The notes: generated from the sequence alone by a model not told the origin. A DNA stretch of 64,000 nt from Hirundichthys speculiger (GCA_018398805.1 JAGFBZ010002252.1:124001-188000), one strand, 5' to 3'; positions 34,787 through 46,559 are shown, counted from the first letter of the stretch. A program made the numbers and translations.

Positions 34787-35753
34787 TGCTCCGCCCAAAC
34801 GGTTGCCTCTATCCTGAATGAGAGTGAATCTGCGTGGATGCAAATGTCTCTGACAGGCCGTGTCAAATGGGGACAGATGCAAGGAGAGAAAAAGTCATGA
34901 TGCAATGCTGCAAGAAACACAGCAAGGAACACGGACTGGGAAGCGATATTCGTCAGTGTCTGTCCTGGATGATGCAGGAGAGAGCTGAGCTTGTGTGAGC
35001 TTGTTCCCCTGACACCAAAAACACCACTGTGCGTCTCTTCCATGGTGCAATTTCTCGTAAAAGTCAGTGCCTTGACATATTCGTTTCCATGAGCCGGTTA
35101 CTGCCTGTTTTTATACAAAGTACCGGTAGGTTAAAGACTTTGGGAAGTCAGACAACATGCTCTGAATGCTTTGTGATAGATGTGAATAAATAAAGGCATT
35201 TGTGACGTATCTCTGAATCCAGTTGGCTGACAGGATAAAGTCGTAATGAAATCGCATTAGTTGGTTATTTCCTGTTCAAAGTCCATCACCCTTCAGAGCT
35301 TCGCCTTCCTTTTGAGCTGCCTGAACGGATCTGAATACCGAACTCTTCCTCTACCAGGTTGGACCAAGCTTAAGGGTTTTGACGGATGAAGATGGACTTG
35401 GTTTCACTGTCCTTAATGTGAGACAGCGGTCTTGTGGTGTATGAGTTTGTGTCAGTCAGTTCCAAGTTACTTATGTTGTTAATACAGAACTGATGGCTAT
35501 GTGGTTTGAGCTTGATGAATCAGAGGAGGATACGTGCACACACACACAACATGGACGACAGATCCAGGTTGACAAATCAGGAGTCTTTGGACTAACCTGA
35601 ATCCACAGGAATGTGACTCAGTGATATGTGAGGAAAATGAATTCTGATAGAGAGTTGGACAGACTCAGGATTTCACATGGATGAATTTGCTACAGTTCAC
35701 ATAAACTGAACAAAAATATAAACACAACACCTTTGTTTTTTTTCCCCCCATTT

Positions 35754-35776
35754 GGGTTAGGGTTAGGGTTAGGGTT
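35754..35776. repeat. Telomere-like (TTAGGG) tract inside the Tc1 end
   Basis: gggttagggttagggttagg continues to gtt, about 3.8 units of the vertebrate telomere repeat, within the Tc1 left terminal region. Confidence 0.9.
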
Positions 35777-36433
35777 TGAGTCCATAAGCTGAACTCAAAG
35801 ACCAAAGACTTTTTCTATGAACACAAAAGGCCGATTTCTCTCAAATGTTCTCCATAAATCTGTCTAAATCTGTGTTCGTGAGCACTTCTTCTTTGTTGGG
35901 ATCCTCCACCCAACTCACAGGTGTGGCATATCAAGATGCTGATTAGACAGCATGATTATTGCACAGGCGTGTCTTAGACTGGCCACAATAAAAGGACTCA
36001 ATAAAATGTGTTGTTTTGTCACATTCATAATGCCACTGATGTCTCAGGGTTTGAAGGAACGTGAAACTGGCATGCTGACTGTAGCAACGTCCACCAGAGC
36101 TGTTGCCCGTGGATTGAACGTTCATTTCTCTACCTGAGCCGTCTCCAGAGGCCTTTCAGAGAATTTGGCGGTAAATCCAACCTGCCTCACTACCGCAGAC
36201 CACGTGTAACCACACCAGCCCAGGACCTCCACATCCAGCATCTCCATCTCCAGGATCATCTGACAGCAGCTGCAACAATCTGTCTGCATAAGCAAAGAAC
36301 TTCTGCACAAACTGTCAGAAACCGTCCCAGGGAAGCTCGTCTGCATGCTCGTCCTCATCAGGGTCTCGACCCAACTGCAGTTCGTCATCATAACTGACTT
36401 GAGTTGGCAAATACTCTCATTAGATGGCGTCTG

Positions 36434-37677
36434 CAGTGTTGGGCAAGTTCACTTTCTACACGAACTGGTTAAGTTCATAGTTCATAGAAATTAAAATGAA
36501 CTAGTTCAGTTCATAGTTCACAGAAATTAAAATGAACTAGTTCAGTTCACCATTTCAAAAAATGAACTAAATAGTTCATTTTTAGTTCATTTTTTAAAAA
36601 TTATTTTTTAATGTTGCTGCAAGCAATTATTTGTAAAAAAAAAAATGATTGCCACTGCCCATATACTACACCACCACAAACGGCAATTATTTTATCCATT
36701 TTATCTGTCAAAAACTATTGGTCCAATTCTGAATCCTTAACCAACCAGGGTTCACATTAGCATTGAAGGAACCGCCCATGTAAAACTGTCATTTCCCTTT
36801 CAGTTTCTCTCTACAGCAGCCATTCCCAAACTTCAGAATACTAAGGCCCAATTTGAAATGTGAAATCTCCGCAGCCCACCGAAACCTTTAATCACAACTG
36901 TGATCAACATACAGGACTAGGAACCATGATCCGATATTAATGTAAGGGGTCAACAAATAAGGTGACACTTGTCTTATTAAGTTAAGATGACAGTAGAATA
37001 ACACTTAACTGGTTTGTTTTGTTACTTCTTAATGTTTTTTAATCATGTCATGAATATTTTACAGTAATTAAAAACATATTTAAAAAAGGTCGAGGACTTA
37101 AAACACATTAGTTTAATTTTAATGACCTCTCACGGCCCACCTGCAGTCCCATGACGGCCCACCAGGGGGCCGCAGCCCACACTTTGGGAATCACTGCTCT
37201 ACAGTAGATTAAAAATATGAGGAAAAACTTGCTGCCAAATGGTCTTTATTATAAGACAAAAACAGGTCCTTAAGGTGCAAATGTTTTTTCCCCCCATTTC
37301 AATATTTCAGTACCCCCTGGCAGTCGGGGTCTCCTCCAGCTCTGGGTAACTGCAGCTTTCATCTTCCTTCATGATCGTTTTAAATGTTTGATGATGCAAT
37401 TGTTAGCGTGACAGAAGCGACAGCCGTGTTACCATGTTTGATTGATTTCCTCAGATACATATCAGGCTCGTTTGTGGTGGATTTTAAATGGGGTTCGCTG
37501 GAAACCTGGCAAAGTTTTGACCGTGCGTGAATTTTGAAAGAGCGTCGTTCACAACTGCCCAAATGAACTCGTTCACGCTGGTGAAGGGGAAAGTGAACGC
37601 GCTCCCTTTCACGTTTGTGAAAAATATGAACTAGTTCGTGAACTTTCGTTCAATGAACGCGTTCAGGTACAACACTG
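36434..37677. mobile_element. hAT element inside Tc1; TSD GGCGTCTG
   Basis: The perfect duplication GGCGTCTG (36426-36433 and 37678-37685) surrounds ends CAGTGTTGGGCAAGTTCA and ...GTACAACACTG. Subterminal sequences repeat tagttcatagttca and gaactagttc. It carries a second hAT MITE (36817-37196). Confidence 0.92.
36817..37196. mobile_element. 380-bp hAT MITE inside hAT inside Tc1; TSD CTCTACAG
   Basis: The perfect duplication CTCTACAG (36809-36816 and 37197-37204) bounds ends CAGCCATTCCCAAACTTC and ...CTTTGGGAATCACTG. It belongs to the same family as the outer element at 13157-14899. Confidence 0.93.
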
Positions 37678-38587
37678 GGCGTCTGGTGGGCAGATGTATG
37701 TTATGGACAACAGAAACAGGTGGATTCTATTCTAGAGATACCGTGACGAGATCCTGAGGTCCACTGTTGTCATTCATCCATGATTATCACCTCATGTTGC
37801 AGCATGATGATACACGGCCCCACGTTGCAAGGATCTGTACTTAATTCCTGGAAGCTGAAAACATCCCAGCATCTTCACCAGACAGGCCGCCCATTGAGCA
37901 AGTTTGGGATGTTCTGGATCGCCATCTATGACGGTGTGTTCCAGTTCCTGCCAGCATCCAGCTACTTTGCGCAGCCGTTGAAGAGGACTGGACCAACGTT
38001 CCACTGGCCACAATCAACAACCTGGTCAACTCTATGAAGGAGAAGTGTGTGGGGAAATGGTGGTCACACCAGACTGGGCCCCTATGTGTTCATAGAAAAA
38101 GTCTTCAATCTTTGAGTTTGAGTTGAGTTGTTGTTCAGTGTAGATCTGAATCCTCGGAAACATGATGGAAAGAAATCGCAAGCGAGCCGTCTGAGATTAA
38201 ACGATTCAATGCATTTGGTCAAGATAAATAGGCATATTTAGTGTAAATATATTAGCATCACTACCCACCAAGCAAAGTTGTGTTGAAAAGACAACTTTGT
38301 CAGGCGTCTAAACAACGTCTTGATTTGGTCAAAAGGTAAAAAATGATAAAAGCTACACAAAGGGATAAAATCTGTCATTTAAAGATGTTACAGTTGAAAC
38401 AATAAGTTTACATACACTGCAAAAACACACTTCATTTTTTTTTGTCTCACTGTCTGAAGTCAAATCAGACTAAACCTCTCCTGTTTCAGGTCAGTCAGGA
38501 TTACCTAAATTATTTCATTTTGTTAAATGCTACAATAATGAGAGAGAGAAGTTTATATTATTTTCTTCAAGGTCAAAAGTTTACATA

Positions 38588-40391
38588 CCGTATTTTCATG
38601 ACCATAAGGCGCACTTTAAAGTCTTAAACTTTCTTCAAAAGGGGCGGGGCGCCTTATAAAGCGGTGTGCCATATGTGTGCGCTGAGCTCCAAAATCTGTA
38701 AACGTTGAGTGACATTTCCTGCCGACCCACCGCTTATATAGAGGAAAGGCTGACGTGATAGAGGACAGCGTGAGAACGTTAAAGGGGGAAGTGTGGGCGT
38801 GACAGAAGACACTAAAGGCGTTCCTCCAGTAGGTATATAGTGCCGGTACGTGCACAATGCAAACAACATTGTTTTGGACTTGTGAAAATGGCACCTGAGA
38901 AGAGACACACTTACGAAGCACAGTTTAAACTGCAAGCGATCAGCTACGTGGAGGAACATGGAAATTGAACAGCAGCAAGAGAATTTAAGGTCAACGAATC
39001 CATGGTTCACAAGTAGAGGAAACAGGAAAATGAGCTTCGCCAAGTCAAGAAGACAAAGCTGAGTTTCCGCGGACAAAAGGCGAGGTGGCCTGTGTTGGAA
39101 GACCAACTGGATTAATGATCAGAGAACAGCTGGGAGAAGTGTTTCTACCGTCACCATTCGGCTGAGGGCAGTGGCGCTCGCAGATGAGATGAAAATCGAA
39201 CATTTTCAAGGAGGTCCGTCTTGGTGCTTTCGTTTTATGAAACGCCGCCACCTTTCCATCCGGGCAAGGACTACTGTGGCACAGCAACCTCCAGCGGATT
39301 ACATTGAAAAGATGGCCATCTTCCACTCCTACTGCCATAAAAAGATTGCCGACAACATATCCAGCCCAACCACATCACCAACATGGACGAGGTACCGCTG
39401 ACTTTCGATATCCTGGTGAGTCACACAGTAGAGACGGGGATGCGCCCGGTAGTGGTACACACAACGGGGCATGAAAAGTCTGCTTTTACTGTTGTGCTTG
39501 CCTGGCACGCAAATGGCCAGAAACTGCCACCGATGGTGATTTTTAAGAGAAAGACGCTTCCTTAAGAGAAATTTCCAGCCGGAGTTGTCATTAAAACCAA
39601 CCAAAAGGGGTGATGGACGAGGAGAAAATAAAGAGTGGCTGAGTGAGGTGTACGTAAAGAGACCAGATGGTTTTTTTCCACCATCACCGTCCCTGTTAAT
39701 CTGTGACTCCATGCGCGCCCATCTAACTGCCGCTGTGAAAAACAAATTGCGGCAAATGAACTCTGAGCTTGCCATTATTCCGGGAGGCTTAACAAAAGAA
39801 CTCCAACCGCTGGACATCGGTGTGAACAGGGCGTTCAAAGCGAAATTGCGGACGGCTTGGGAACGATGGATGACAGATGGCGAGCACAGTTTTACCAAGA
39901 CTGGGAGGCAGCGCCGGGCGAGTTACGCAACACTTTGTGAGTTTGCGGATGCTTGGGCTAATGTGTCTGCTTCCACTGTTGTTCGAGCTTTCGCCAAAGC
40001 CAGAATCATTAATGAGAAGCTGCACGATAACGAGACTGACTCTTAGAATGACGAGAGGGAACCTGGCATGTTCGATGGAGAACTAGCCCAGCTGTTCACT
40101 TCAGATACAGAAGATGAGGACTTTGATGGATTTGTGGATGAGGACTAATTAAAAAAGAATGTGATTACATTGTTAAATACTTAAATAAAGTACAACCAAA
40201 CTGAGTTTTGCTCCTGCTGCCTTTTTATAAACACGTTAGCATACATTCTTTAAGCCGATGTACTGGCATGTTTCACCATGGCCATGCCCTATAATCTGGT
40301 GCGCCTTATGTATATGCTAAATACAGAAATAGCACCCATAATTGAGACTGCGCCTTTTAATCCGGTGCGCCTTATGGTCGTGAAAATACGA
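38588..40391 (+). mobile_element. pogo/Tigger-like transposon
   Basis: The terminal inverted repeats CCGTATTTTCATGACCATAA (left) and the complement of ...ATGGTCGTGAAAATACG (right) lie next to a TA at 38586-38587. They share the ggcgcac/gtgcgcc extension. The transposase pseudogene is at 38888-40148. Confidence 0.8.
38888..40148 (+). pseudogene. pogo/Tigger-type DDE transposase, multiply broken
   Basis: The ATG at 38888 opens MAPEKRHTYEAQFKLQAISY, a BrkDBD-type helix-turn-helix, followed by in-frame stops at HGN* and VHK*. Further on come the CENP-B-like binding region (FRGQKARWP), the DDE_1 catalytic core with MDEVPLTFDI, HANGQKLPPMVIFKRKTLP and LICDSMRAH, and the LQPLDIGVNRAFKAKLR motif. 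The C-terminus is acidic (DEDFDGFVDED). At least two stops and frameshifts (near 39565 and 40046) separate the parts. Confidence 0.8.
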
Positions 40392-41039
40392 TGCACAAAA
40401 AGTACTAAGTCTTTAAACAGCGTAGGGAAGCCCAGATGATGAGGTCATGGCTTTGGAAGCTCCTGATAGGTTAACTGACAACATGTGAGTTAATGACTGC
40501 ACACCTGGGGATGTAATCAAGGCCACACCTCAAACACTCTGCTTAATTGTTTGAAATCATGGGAAAGTCAAAAGAAATTGGCCAGGAAGCTAAAACTTGG
40601 GCACAAATGGGTCTTCCAAATGGACAATGACCCTAAGCACACTGCCAAAATGGCAGATTGAGCTCAACAACTCAATCTCAGGATTGAACCTATGAAAGCT
40701 TTCAGCTAAAAAATGAACATGATGAAATCCTCAACGTCTCACCAAATGTTGCAGTTTCAGAGCTGCTCATTGTGCCAATGACTGAGGGGGTTTTCTACAG
40801 AACTAACTCTTTAGTGCGTCTATCTTAGATGGTTATCTCACGATTTATGGTTCACGGGTCCCTTCATGTCAAGTGGTCACTGCCCCCCCCCCCCCCCCCA
40901 TATATTTCCTCAGATGCCTGAGGAAATATATGAGATATAATCAGTTTTCTTTTACTTACAGTTACAAATCAGTGGTCTCCCAAGTTTAAAAAAAAAAAAA
41001 TACAAAAAACTACAAAAAAAATGATGATGATGAATTCAA

Positions 41040-42253
41040 AAGGAGTGTAAAGCGCACTTTTATTTAAATGTTCTGCTGCCATATGAACTAAAGTGTCATA
41101 ACATTTGTTGTTCAAACACTTTTAACATCAGCACTTGTCAGTAACACATATTTAGTGTAAATCTCATCTTAAAAAATGTAAAATAAAATAAAGCTTATGG
41201 CCACTGCCAGGGCATTAATGTCATCCTGTTTTTATGAAAAAAAATTAAAAAAAAGTCTACAAACAAAATCCAACAAAATGATTGTGGCTCAGCACAATCA
41301 GAACATTAAAACAGGTAATTTCTGAGGTAACAGCAGAAACTTTTAACGGGGAGTTCAACTCGTCAAAAAAAAAAAAAATTAATTAAAAGTGATGTTTTAA
41401 ACAAAAAAAAAATAAAACAAAAACTCCCCCGGTTTTAAATGTTTCAATTTTAGACTTGGATCAAAAATACGAAATGAAAAAACGAGGCATGGGACTGAAT
41501 TTGTTTTTAATATTTAATTGTCCAGTTTATGTGACCCTGAAATAGCTTTGTGTGGCAGTTCAGGTAGCTTGGCGGCACTGGAATCACATACTATAATATT
41601 TGCAATATTGTGGAAATCTGAATGAAAACTCAGCTCATATATAAATGAACCAAAGCACTTTCCAGTCTTTTTGTCCTCAGATCCTGACGAGCACAGAATC
41701 TTCTGACGCTCATTTCCAGCATTGCAGGACACCCACTTGCTATTGAATAAGTCATTGATCAAACTACCATATTGGCCCAAATATAGGACGATATTTTAAT
41801 CTAGAAGTAATATTCTCAAAAATGGGGGTCGTTTTATAATCGAGGACGAGACTTTCTGTTGTCATTACACATCTGTGCCACTAGATGGAGCTGCACTGAA
41901 GTAACCAGCTAAAGAACAGCAGGACAGTGAACACATGGAGCAGATCTGATGGAACATGAAGGAACAAAGGGGTTTGAAAGTTTTGTTGCAGTCCAGATTT
42001 TTTTTTTCAGACAGAATTGTTAATACTGCTACCTGAGTTGCTACCTAAACTGTAAAGTACATGGATTTTTACTGTTCCCAATGTCTGTTTTAGCTTTTTT
42101 GCATGTTTACCTGCCAATTATCTTCCGGTTCCGCACCAGACAGTAACAGACTTTTGTGTGAGCAACATGCGTTAACGCGAGATAAAATAAATGTCGGCGT
42201 TAATAAATTAATGAGTTAATGCGATAATAATGCATTAACTTGCCCAGCCCTAC
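41040..42253 (-). mobile_element. hAT copy of the TAGGGCTGGGCAA family, one end missing
   Basis: Read on the minus strand it starts TAGGGCTGGGCAAGTTAATG at 42253. It follows the copy at 55456-56570 through the tggcactgccag and tgtgttactgac blocks to about 41040, and lacks the last 100 bp with the other TIR. Confidence 0.75.
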
Positions 42254-42286
42254 AAAAAACAAAACCTCAATTTTAATGTCATGCAG

Positions 42287-44230
42287 AGCAGAATTCAATT
42301 TTCAATTTTCAATTCAATTTTATTTATATAGCGTCTGTTACAATGACAATTGTCTCTAGGCGCTTTACAGAGACCCAGAGCATGACCCCCGAGCAAATAT
42401 CATCAACTAAGATTATATAATTAAATCCAATCAATGATAATGGCAGGTAAAAAACTCCCACGTAGGGAGAAAAAAAACCTTTATACCAAACAGTGGCAAG
42501 GAAAAACTCCACTTTAAGAGGAAGAAAAGAAACCTTGAGCAGGACCTGGCTCATATGGGGGGACCCTTCCTGCCGAAGGCCAGCCGGGTAGAGAAAGAAA
42601 AGAGGGGAGACAGGACAGAGAGAGGATGGAGGACAGAGAGAAGATGGAGGACAGAAAGAGGATGTAGGACAGAAAAAGTAAAAAATAATAATAAAGAAGT
42701 AGTGGAATTGTTGTAGGGTGAATGCAAGCGGGCTATGGAGGGCCCTTGGGCGTGTGGTCAGCGTAATGAGCTATGATAGGCTCTTGAGTATCAGTAATGT
42801 GCGGGTGGGGTGTAGGTGAGGTGTGTGCGAGAAAAGGGGGAGGAGGGGGGAGGAGGAGGGGGTTTGGGTTTAAGAAAAGAGAAGGGTAGGAGGATTTCAA
42901 ACAAAAGGATGCAATATATAAATATAAACAGATGGAGGCAGCAGCACTGGGATGAGATGGCCAGAGGACCAGGTCGCCGATCACCACGCCAGTCGGCACC
43001 CAAACACAAGTGGAGGAGAACCCCGGGATGGACAGTGGATGGAACTGCAAGTCAGCATGAAACCCAGGAAACTTTGGCCTGCAAATACACAAAGAGAAAA
43101 GGGGCAGAAAAGAAACAGCACAACAAACACAGGAAAGCAAAGAAAATGGAGCACAGTTTCAGTTAACAGGGTGCTCCCAAATAATTATAAATGAGCTGGA
43201 GGAGGAGGAAGGGAGGAAGAAAGGGAAGAAAAAAAAGGAGAAGAGCAGTGGAGACAGCACTCAGCAGATCATGTTGGTGTCCCCCTGTAGCGTAGGCCTA
43301 TAGCAGCATAACTATGACGAAGCTGTGATTAAGACGAGCTACTCAAGTCTTACTACTACAACTATAGTTATAACTATTAGCCCCTACAGACTATAGTTTA
43401 GACTAACTGTAGGCTTTACTGAACAGAAATGTTTTCAATTTAGTTTTAAAAATGGAGATAGTATCAGCCTCCTTAACCCAAACTGGTAGCTGGTTCCATA
43501 AAAAAGGTGCCTGGTAGCAGAAGGCCCGTCCTCCAAACCTACTTTTAGATATTCTAGGAACGACGAGTAATCCTGCACTCTGAGAGCGGAGAGCTCTATT
43601 AGGAGCATAACATGCTATCAAGTCTTGTAAATAGCGTGGAGCTAGGCCATTAAGGGCCTTATATGCGAGAAGCAGAATTTTAAACTCAATTCTAAATTTC
43701 ACGGGAAGCCAATGGAGGGAGGCTAACACGGGAGAGATGTGATCTCGCTTACGGATTCCTGTCAGCACCCTCGCTGCTGCGTTCTGGATCAATTGAAGGC
43801 TATTTAGCGAGCTTTTCGGACATCCTGCTAACAACGCATTACAGTAATCCAGTCTAGAGCTAACAAACGCGTGGATTAATTTTTCGGCATCACCCTGGGA
43901 GAGGATGCTCCTAATCTTGGCAATATTTCGGAGATGAAAAAAGGCAGTCTTGCAAACCTGATTAATATGCTGCTTAAATGACATATCCTGATCAAAAATA
44001 ACTCCAAGGTTTTTCACAACTGTGCTGGATGCCAGCGTAAATCCAGTCAATCCATTCCTCAGGTGTTTGGGACCAAAGACAATAACCTCTGTTTTATCCG
44101 AGTTTAGAAGCAAAAAGTTAGAGGACATCCAGGACTTAATGTCATTAAGACACTCTTGAAGTTTAGCCAAAGGTTTTGTTTCCTCTGGTTTCATAGATAA
44201 GTACAGCTGCATATCATCAGCGTAGCATAA
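42287..44230 (-). mobile_element. L2-clade LINE, 5'-truncated
   Basis: The minus strand runs from within the reverse-transcriptase ORF through a 3'UTR containing cttaaagtggagtttttcct and gggggtcatgctctgggtct to a TTGAAT-rich tail at 42287-42325. The 3'UTR matches 30255-30790. Confidence 0.85.
43403..44212 (-). pseudogene. L2 LINE reverse-transcriptase C-terminal half
   Basis: This is 269 codons without a stop. The sequence upstream of the first Met still encodes the end of the YADD active-site strand (ADD-MQLYLSM). It continues with the thumb region (LNSDKTEVIVFGPK, KNLGVIFDQDMSFKQHI) and the C-terminal KRDHISPVLASLHWLPVKFR, GGRAFCYQAPFLWNQLP and FKTKLKTFLFSKAYS. The 5' half of ORF2 and the endonuclease are missing, so this copy cannot move by itself. 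Confidence 0.85.
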
Positions 44231-44425
44231 ACATCACTGAGGACAATGTTGGCTGGCTGCTGCTCATTTCCTTTGAAAAATCACAGATCAAATCCTGTCG
44301 GGCAGAACATTACATTGTATGTTGGGATGAAGAAAACATGAAGTGTTATGGCCATCCTTCTCAGCTCCAAGATCATACTGGCCCTTAAAGACTGCCAGCA
44401 GGGGGCAGAAAGGAGAAGACTACAG

Positions 44426-45778
44426 TAGAGGTCTTCACTGGTCCACTTTCATGGACCCTTAAAAATTCGACCCGAAATCGACCCGACCCGAGCTATAATC
44501 ATAAGTCTGGGAGTTGGAACCCGAATGGACCTGAAATATTTGGACCCAGAACCGACCCGACCCGAGTCTTTAGTTTTTCGATCACGACAGTTACCTGAAT
44601 AGAACCGAGACAATCCAGCCCATAGTTGCTCATGTTAAAAGTTGTCTAGCGTTGAATAAAACTTGATTTTCTTACCTAAACGTTGTCTTCTTCTACCCGG
44701 TTCAGTTGCTACATAGGCTATGTGATGTAAACAACAATAAATCCACCTCGTTATTTTCTTTGTGGATACAGATACTATTGGTAGCAACTGCTAACACTAA
44801 TAGGATATGTTCACAATACGTCCTGACCGGTGTAGGCGCTCAGCCAACGTTGTCATGTTGGCGATCCGTTGTGTTTTACAGCTGCCGGGCAAACTGGTAA
44901 TAACACACTACAGCAACACTATTGTTTCATGACAAATGCGCCACGTTAATGAATAATTAATTAAACTGCCCCGAGTCCTGACATTGGCTAAACCAAACTA
45001 CTGTTTGTTTGTTTACTTTTGCCTGACCTGTCATCTTTAGACTCGATCATTTGATGCCATCTTGGGGCAAAAATATGAAATGAAACCATTCATCTTGGAA
45101 CAACAGTCAAATGTATTTATTAACTGAATGTTAATGTCATGTCTTTGGCGCACACCATTATGCATTTTTCCAACACTGCATCTTTGGCTTTTGCTGGAGC
45201 ACGGGCTGCTGTTTTGAAAAACACAGTCAGGGACAATTGGTCCGCTTGTTTTTTTTGGCATCCACGCTGGTGTTTTAGAAGTGCAGACGTTCCGGTCTTA
45301 GCTGCATCGTATTTGAGGAACAAGTTGCATTCGATGCAATTAACTGCGCCCACTTTGTTGTCAGCATGATCGACGATTACAACAAAGGACATCCACACTG
45401 CACTCTTCCCCGTTGCTTTTTCCTCAGCATATTCACCGTCACGTAGTTTCTCTTTCAGTTCGCGCTCCATGCTTGTTGTTGTAAAACCTATAGCTCACGG
45501 CACAACATAGCCCAAGTCACACAATCATCTGACTTTTTGGAGCCTATTGGATGGAAGGGGAAGGGGGGCTGAGTGACAGCTGCCACCGCCGACATCTTTA
45601 CCTCTCTCTTGAGTAAACGTGGACCCAGCCTGTCAGAGGGCACCGACCGGACCCAAGACTAACTGTACCGTTTCCGATCCGAACCCGGAGTCACGTCTTT
45701 TGAATGTACCCGAGACCTGATTCGGGTCGGATCAGAACCTCGGGTTTTCGGGTTGTCGGGTAGTTCCGAAGACCTCTA
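44426..45778 (-). mobile_element. 1353-bp hAT with BED-finger ORF; TSD GACTACAG
   Basis: The perfect duplication GACTACAG (44418-44425 and 45779-45786) bounds TAGAGGTCTTCACTGG and ...GAAGACCTCTA. It contains an intact ORF (45120-45470, minus). It is the longer version of the element at 26783-27566. Confidence 0.93.
45120..45470 (-). CDS. BED zinc-finger protein from a hAT transposon, N-terminal part only
   Basis: A 116-codon uninterrupted ORF begins MERELKEKLRDGEYAEEKAT. It contains a BED domain at about residues 22-70: VWMSFVVIVDHAD, CIECNLFLKYDA (C-x2-C) and LLKHQRGC (H-x4-C in place of H-x4-H). A short linker follows (TVFFKTAARAP). In related transposases the catalytic RNase H-like domain comes next; here the frame ends, so only a DNA-binding module is encoded. 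Expression is unknown. Confidence 0.65.
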   Translation of the reverse strand: MERELKEKLRDGEYAEEKATGKSAVWMSFVVIVDHADNKVGAVNCIECNLFLKYDAAKTGTSALLKHQRGCQKKQADQLSLTVFFKTAARAPAKAKDAVLEKCIMVCAKDMTLTFS

Positions 45779-46097
45779 GACTACAGTCATCCATGCGTTT
45801 CCTTGGCATCCATGTTTAACTTGCTGAATAGCTGAATGGTTCTGCGAGGCCAGTACAAGGAGCGTGTAGCTTTGAAAGAACATGGCACGACTCAACAGCC
45901 TGGAGAACCACTTTCAGTGACAATAACCTGAAGTAACTGACTTCTGCATGTTATCAGACTGGTGTCACGGTTGCACCACTGCAGCACAGTAATGAGGGGT
46001 GGGGTTCGAGTAGATAATGAAGGGTGGGGTTTGGGTAGATAATGGACGGATAAACATGGTGCTGCGTGCTTGATGACCAAACATTTCAACTTTGGTC

Positions 46098-46559
46098 TCA
46101 TCTTTCAAAGTTATTCCCAAAGTCTTGTGGCTTCTTCAGATGTGACTCTGCAAAGCTGAGTGGTGCTGGGATGTTCTTTCCAAAGAGGCTTCCTGTCGGC
46201 AGCGTTTCCAAACAGCCCGGACTTGTTGACGCTTCTTGTGTTGGTGCACGCTCAACGAGCCCCGTGGAGTGAGATGTAGCGCGTTCCCCTGGCAACTGAA
46301 GTCTCTGACCTTGGAGGGAAGTTTCCGGGAGACCGGCAGCCGTCTTAAGTGTTTTCTTCATGTCCATAAACATTCTCACAGTAGATTGACATAACTCTGG
46401 AAATGACTTTATAACCCTTCCAAGTTTACTGGAGAGCAGCAGTTTCTTTGCTGAGGTCCTGGCTGCTTCCTGCCCATCCTGTTTCCTCCACCGTTTCCTC
46501 CATTCCTCCGTTGAAGGTGTCGTTTCATCATTTCTTCTGTGAACGATGACACGATTCAT
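46098..46559 (-). CDS. Orphan 153-codon ORF head to head with vwa7
   Basis: I do not recognise this protein. The ATG at 46559 has A at -3. On the same strand a TTTTAAAAG TATA-like box lies about 60-70 nt upstream, preceded by a GGAAAAGTTCACTTTC element and a CRE-like TGACGTAA. The product is basic (EEWRKRWRKQ, KKLLLSSKLGRVIKSFPELC), predicted helical in the first half and Pro/Ser/Thr-rich in the second, with no signal peptide. No introns are evident. The 3' side (46040-46100) runs into Tc1-like sequence (aaacatttcaactttggtct), so the natural C-terminus may be altered. It lies between ptgdr2 and vwa7, about 630 bp from the vwa7 start. Confidence 0.4.
   Translation of the reverse strand: MNRVIVHRRNDETTPSTEEWRKRWRKQDGQEAARTSAKKLLLSSKLGRVIKSFPELCQSTVRMFMDMKKTLKTAAGLPETSLQGQRLQLPGERATSHSTGLVERAPTQEASTSPGCLETLPTGSLFGKNIPAPLSFAESHLKKPQDFGNNFER

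Larger units (their letters stand above)
35704..38140 (+). mobile_element. Tc1-like transposon with degraded transposase, interrupted by hAT
   Basis: TA dinucleotides at 35702-35703 and 38141-38142 flank ends AACTGAACAAAAATATAAAC and ...GAGTTGTTGTTCAGTG. Tc1 landmarks are cttagactggccacaataaa, the transposase start near 36040 with a ccaccagagctgttgcccgt helix-turn-helix segment, and catcacctcatgttgcagca and cccattgagcaagtttggga from the DDE region near 37790-37910. Stops and deletions make it a pseudogene. A hAT (36434-37677) splits it. I recognise the family as one shared between teleosts and lampreys. Confidence 0.85.
38371..40700 (+). mobile_element. Sleeping Beauty-type Tc1 remnant hosting a pogo element
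   Basis: The left part (38371-38587) begins tacagttgaaacaataagtt, then tacatacactgc, as in Sleeping Beauty-type ends. The right part (40392-40700) has gaggtcatggctttggaagc, the atgggaaagtcaaaagaaat transposase start and a block of gtcttccaaatggacaatga followed by ccctaagcac. The latter joins N- and C-terminal parts, so there is a large internal deletion. The pogo element 38588-40391 sits at a TA within it. Confidence 0.75.

Noticed and set aside
34585..35043. 152-codon protein on the minus strand
   Set aside because: Its frame crosses a CA/GT microsatellite and ends at a strong donor; better explained as a 5'UTR exon and upstream region of ptgdr2.
39329..39898. 189-codon minus-strand ORF
   Set aside because: It is the antisense shadow of the pogo transposase pseudogene.
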